Source of the DNA: Plasmopara viticola | Taxonomy: Eukaryota; Oomycota; Peronosporomycetes; Peronosporales; Peronosporaceae | DNA: 64,000 nucleotides | Reading direction: 5' to 3' | Assembly (NCBI GenBank): GCA_001695595.3 | Contig: MBPM02000014.1 | Coordinates: forward strand, 992,001 to 1,056,000 | In this document: in pieces, positions 60,346 to 64,000 of the stretch | Numbering within the stretch: position 1 is the first letter of the stretch | Layout of the letters: each line of letters starts with the position of its first letter | Program-made: the position numbers and the translations under genes | The notes under the pieces: generated by a model | Databases searched by the model: none | Seen by the model: the letters and a program-made list of their open reading frames with translations, nothing else | Told to the model about the DNA's origin: nothing

Positions 60346-62243
60346 ATGCCAACTACAGACGTGATGTTTTCGTTTGACCGGCTGCGCGAGCTGGAGAAAA
60401 AGCGATTTTTTCAAGACCGTAAGGGTCAGATGCCTATCATGGACGCTGAGACGCTGCGCGAGTTGTGTCTGGACAATGACGGCTACGAAACCCCAGAGCT
60501 GAATGACAATTTGTACGCACATTTTCGTGGATTCCAGCGTATCGAGGGCCTCGAACGATATTGCAACTTAAAGGCTCTATGGCTTGAATCCAATGGGCTT
60601 TCAAAGATAGAGAATTTGGAATGCCTTACCAACTTGCGGTGCCTTTACCTTAACAAAAATCTCATCGAAAAGATCGAGAATCTTAGCACACTGCGTGAAC
60701 TAAATACGCTAGACCTAAGCGAAAATCGCATCCAGTCATTGGATGGGTTAGCACAACTGCCCAACTTGTTGTCACTTAATGCAGCGCGCAACTGTCTCAC
60801 GACAAGTGCAGACTTGCAAGAGCTCGCTCAATGTCCACTGCTTGATAACATCGACATCAGCCACAACTTAATCGAAGACCCAGAGATACTAGACGTGATC
60901 ACAAGAGTGCCAATGCTTAAAGCGCTGCGAATGACAGGCAACCCAGTAGTCTCCAGCACGCGCTCGTTTCGAAAGACATATATTGCGGCGCTGCCTCACT
61001 TGGCCTTTTTGGATCGACCCATTTTTCCCATTGAGCGTGCTTCTGTGGCGGCGTGGCAGTCTGGTGGAATTGAAGCGGAGCGCGAGGCCAAGCGCATATT
61101 TGTAAATAAGGAAAATGAAGAACGACGAAGCAGTTTGAGAGATTTTCGGGACTGGCAGGCACAAGTTCGGGAGCGCAGGATTGAGGAATTGGAACACGAG
61201 CGCGAGCAAAAGACACATGAAGTAGCTCCCGAGTCTAATCAGAAAGACTTTGACGTGGATTTGCAGGACTTTCAAACCATTTCCAAGAAGGAATGTGCCG
61301 CAATGTATGGGAAAAACCCGAAAGGAGATGCCCGCATCGAGGAGGAAATGCAAAGCACGTCTAAGGAAGCTATGCTGTCAGCGTTACCACAGTCGACTCA
61401 GACGACCGCTGTGACTTTACACCCGCATACATCACTACAATTTGAGAACGAAAAAGGCGATGCAAGGTGCCCCAACGTGGATCAGAAGCTACTGAAGGCT
61501 CCTGAGGCTATGGTTGAGGCAACTGATAGCAAAAGCCCGATCGTACTTCGTGCGAATATATCAGCTGCCGACGTTAAAAATCCTGACCCTCGGGTCTCAA
61601 TTGTACAAAGGGTGGAGAACATTTCATTAATCGAAGACCAAGCAGCCCGAGATATTGATTCCGTCAGCGAGATGACAAGTATCTGCGAAGGCGGAGCCGA
61701 AATGACAGTAGCACGTATGGATAAAGATGCCGCTACAGCAATTGCAGGTGGACGCAGCAAAGATGGAGGCCGCCATAATACCCACACAATCGTATCTTTG
61801 CCTACCGACGCATCGTCAGGACAGCCGACACTTCCACCTCCACCGCCAATGACAATGTTGCACTCAGTCCGGAGCGGCCCAGTCGTTTTCGAACCGCGTG
61901 AGACCTGGGCTCAACTGCAGCAGCGTGCCAGCGCTGCGCCCTGTCAACTGCGTCCACATCCCCTGCCATCCGCCTTCGAGGTGCGTTATTTTATTTTACA
62001 TACTACGCTAGCCGACATTATCGCCAAACATTGGGTAGCAGGATCGTTAAGAATCACGATCTGACTTGTTCATCATGGCGTTGTGAATGTTTGAAGCAGG
62101 TGGAGGACAAGGACCAATTGAATGGAGAGCACGAAGCGAGCAACGAAAACGACACGTCACCCGTGCGTGCCCTCAATCGCGCAGATATCCTACTTGAGTT
62201 GAAGCAGGATGACGGACGTAATCGCCTGCAAGCGCTGGACTGA
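60346..62243 (+). CDS. DNAAF1: DNAAF1/LRRC50-like dynein arm assembly factor
   Basis: DNAAF1 (ODA7/LRRC50) acts in the cytoplasm to preassemble dynein arms for motile flagella. Two exons (60346-61980, 62100-62243, phase 0) encode 592 aa. The N-terminus has the family signature around LRELCLDNDGYETPELNDNLY and HFRGFQRIEGLERYCNL. Five or six SDS22-type leucine-rich repeats follow (LKALWLESNGLSKIENLECL, LRCLYLNKNLIEKIENL, LNTLDLSENRIQSLDGL and so on), then an LRR cap ending FLDRPIFPIERASVAAWQSGG, the family's 'DRPVFPxxRA' motif. The C-terminal half is charged and low-complexity. ATG 60346 was chosen because the open frame upstream lacks another ATG. The gene implies that the organism builds flagellated zoospores. 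Confidence 0.94.
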
Positions 62244-62304
62244 TTTAATCGGCACAGGCTTTTCTCAGAGTAGTGTCCTTTTTAGTAAGGGCGACTGCCT
62301 GCCT

Positions 62305-62424
62305 TAGTCTAATCTATTTAGCCGTTTTAGTCTAATGTATTTAGTCGCATAAAGTGACTGCCTTTTAAGTTAGTCGCCTATTTAGTCTAATCTATTTAGC
62401 CTTTATCTAATCTATTTAGTCGGC
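62305..62424. repeat. Short interspersed TAGTCTAATCTATTTAG repeats
   Basis: At least four copies of a 15-19-base motif close to TAGTCTAATCTATTTAG(Y)C lie within 120 bp between DNAAF1 and the next gene, with irregular spacing of about 20-55 bases. The copies differ by small substitutions and deletions. They lie in the presumed 3' region of DNAAF1 or the promoter of the downstream gene. The function is unknown. Confidence 0.6.
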
Positions 62425-62568
62425 CATTTGAATATGAGACGGCCCCTATCATCACGGCAGTTGGCTCCTCCGACGCCTGTCGCTCTATGCACCTAAACAC
62501 TCTTCCCCCACCACAGATCGCATTTTCCAAAACATTCAACTGACTCGTTCCCTTATCGGTGCAACGTC

Positions 62569-64000
62569 ATGTGGTTGTTGATGCTCACGCTGTTGCTGGG
62601 CTTGCTTGCAACCTTCGCGGCGACCGGCGACATGTTGCTGACGCAGTTGTTGCGTAAGTTCGCGGCTCCGGTCGTGGGCAACAGGTTCTCCATTGTGTGG
62701 TCGCTACGCGATGGCTCACTAGAGTTGCGTGATCTGGTGCTGGGCAATCATGTATTGCCCAAGCTGGAGCCACTAACGGGGCTGCCCTTTGGTCTAGAGC
62801 GCTTGGAAATGAAGCGTCTGCTCCTGGTCATGCCACTATGGGGTCGCCTCGTGCAGCTTGCTAGTGGCCAGCTCATGGACGCAAAGTCCACGCTCATGAA
62901 CTCCAAAGTGTTGATTGACGGCTTGCGTCTTGGCCTAACACTCGACGCCGCCGAGAAGTGGATGTGGCATCGCGATGAAAACGCTGAGCGCCGGGAAGAA
63001 GCGGTTAAGCAGGCAGCTAAGGCTCGAATAGTACGCGTCAACGCCTGGACGGCTACGATTGTGCAAAAATTAAAAGAGCTTGCATCTCTGCGCGAGCGAA
63101 TTCGTGACGCTGAGAAACCGCATGCTCAAAAGGCCAAAGCTGAAGTGCCATCAGAGCCTGCTTTCTGGCATGGGTGGGTGGACAAGCTGCTGGATTCGTT
63201 TGAGTTTGCTTTGCTGTCCTTTTTGCTCGCTATTCGCGACGAGTACTCGGGGGCCAGTGTGGGTATCGCAATGGAGGGTTTTGAAATGGACCAGAGCGGT
63301 CCGACTGACGACCACCGACGTAAGCGCATTATGCGACTGGTGAAGTACGAAATGTTTGCCAATTCAAAGCCTCAAAGTGGCGCGAATGGCTGTCATTTGA
63401 TTGCTCCGCTTACATTGGAAATTGGCTGTTTCATGCCCTTTATCTTCCAGTCCCTCGTCATGGGTCGCGGCTCGGTAGAACGTGCGTTCGAACTTGAGAT
63501 CTTGTTTGCGAAAGACCAAGACTTTGGAATCGAGCTGCGTCCTGCGCAAGCGAGCATGCTGCTTAAGCTGTTGCAGCCAATAAATTATTACTACGATTGG
63601 CAAACGGCAGCTTCCGTAGAAGACGATCTCTCATGCATACAGCTGCACTCAGCCGAAATGGAAGAGTACATGTCGCTTTTCAATCAACAGTGGAAATTTG
63701 ACAATGAGACTGGCTGTTTGCGTCGGTTGTACGAAGGCTACATGTGGAAAAAAGCCATTGCCAAGCGAATGGCTCGATTAGATGAGCTTGAAGTTAAGAT
63801 GCTTGCTGTGCGTCTTCTTTACTTGCGCTCACTGTCGCTCGGCTGGGAAATACCAAATGCAGGTAAACCATTGCCGTATGTAAGTGAAGAGGACTTGGAA
63901 AGGGGAAATTTGCGTCATTTTGTGGAAAAGTCGGTGGATTATTACGTGGACGAAGAACAAATCCCAGAGACCCCATCAATGTTTCATCTTTTTCGTTTGT
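62569..64000 (+). CDS. VPS13/chorein-type bridge-like lipid transfer protein, 5' part
   Basis: An uninterrupted frame of 477 codons from ATG 62569 runs off the right edge. It starts with a hydrophobic segment (MWLLMLTLLLGLLATFAATG), then a chorein_N-like region: LLRKFAAPVVGN, DGSLELRDLVLGNHVL, LEMKRLLLVMPLWGRLVQLASGQ. This parallels the VPS13 N-terminus, which forms the entry of a lipid-transfer groove at membrane contact sites. Later regions (SFLLAIRDEYSGASVGIAME, LEILFAKDQDFGIELRPAQASMLLKLLQP) fit the repeating groove blocks. A putative N-terminal membrane anchor is more typical of the BLTP1/Csf1 or BLTP2/Hobbit branches than of VPS13, so the subfamily is uncertain. The full protein is likely several thousand residues. 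Confidence 0.75.
   Translation, partial: MWLLMLTLLLGLLATFAATGDMLLTQLLRKFAAPVVGNRFSIVWSLRDGSLELRDLVLGNHVLPKLEPLTGLPFGLERLEMKRLLLVMPLWGRLVQLASGQLMDAKSTLMNSKVLIDGLRLGLTLDAAEKWMWHRDENAERREEAVKQAAKARIVRVNAWTATIVQKLKELASLRERIRDAEKPHAQKAKAEVPSEPAFWHGWVDKLLDSFEFALLSFLLAIRDEYSGASVGIAMEGFEMDQSGPTDDHRRKRIMRLVKYEMFANSKPQSGANGCHLIAPLTLEIGCFMPFIFQSLVMGRGSVERAFELEILFAKDQDFGIELRPAQASMLLKLLQPINYYYDWQTAASVEDDLSCIQLHSAEMEEYMSLFNQQWKFDNETGCLRRLYEGYMWKKAIAKRMARLDELEVKMLAVRLLYLRSLSLGWEIPNAGKPLPYVSEEDLERGNLRHFVEKSVDYYVDEEQIPETPSMFHLFRL

Overview
The window looks like nuclear DNA of a plant-associated oomycete of the Phytophthora / downy-mildew lineage. The evidence is a family of secreted, four-cysteine Kazal-like protease inhibitors (EPI type), short phase-consistent introns of about 45-120 nt, very compact convergent gene pairs, and a eukaryotic gene set. 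A DNAAF1/LRRC50 dynein-assembly gene implies that the organism still makes flagellated zoospores. That argues against the aflagellate downy mildews and fits a Phytophthora- or Plasmopara-like genome. I cannot name the species.

Region 1 (1 to about 27,350) is a head-to-tail array of an 8.07-kb unit. Units 1 and 2 (1-8070, 8071-16140) are almost identical. Unit 3 (16141-24218) matches them until about 22.2 kb and then becomes clearly diverged. A diverged partial fourth copy (24219 to about 27,350) stops at unit coordinate about 3.1 kb. The array probably continues left of the window. Each unit holds one intact minus-strand gene for a 137-aa secreted double-Kazal inhibitor and, upstream on the opposite strand, a broken Kazal paralogue interrupted by a 193-bp segment. 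Units 1-3 also hold a small Kazal relic, a weak RXLR-like candidate, and long non-coding or decayed stretches. In every copy the inhibitor ends at a TAG directly after its last cysteine, yet the same frame stays open for 46 more codons that match the tail of the inverted paralogue.

Region 2 (27.4-46.9 kb) holds housekeeping and structural genes: a 958-aa protein built from eight F/LY...CTFKPxI repeats (minus), a FANCD2-like gene of six exons (plus) convergent on a five-exon CSTF3/Rna14-like gene (minus, 25 bp apart), an unknown basic protein (plus) ending 2 bp from a GOLD-domain coiled-coil protein (minus), and a poorly resolved cysteine-cluster gene (minus). Region 3 (about 46.9-53.3 kb) is gene-poor.

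Region 4 (53.3-64 kb) is dense and entirely plus-strand: an acidic unknown protein, ATAD3 (mitochondrial AAA ATPase), PEX5 (peroxisomal import receptor), DNAAF1, and the first 477 codons of a VPS13/chorein-type lipid-transfer protein that runs off the right edge. These genes serve DNA repair, mRNA 3'-end formation, organelle biogenesis and flagellar assembly. They do not form a pathway. Exon boundaries were worked out by hand from GT/AG sites and phase, and have no transcript support.
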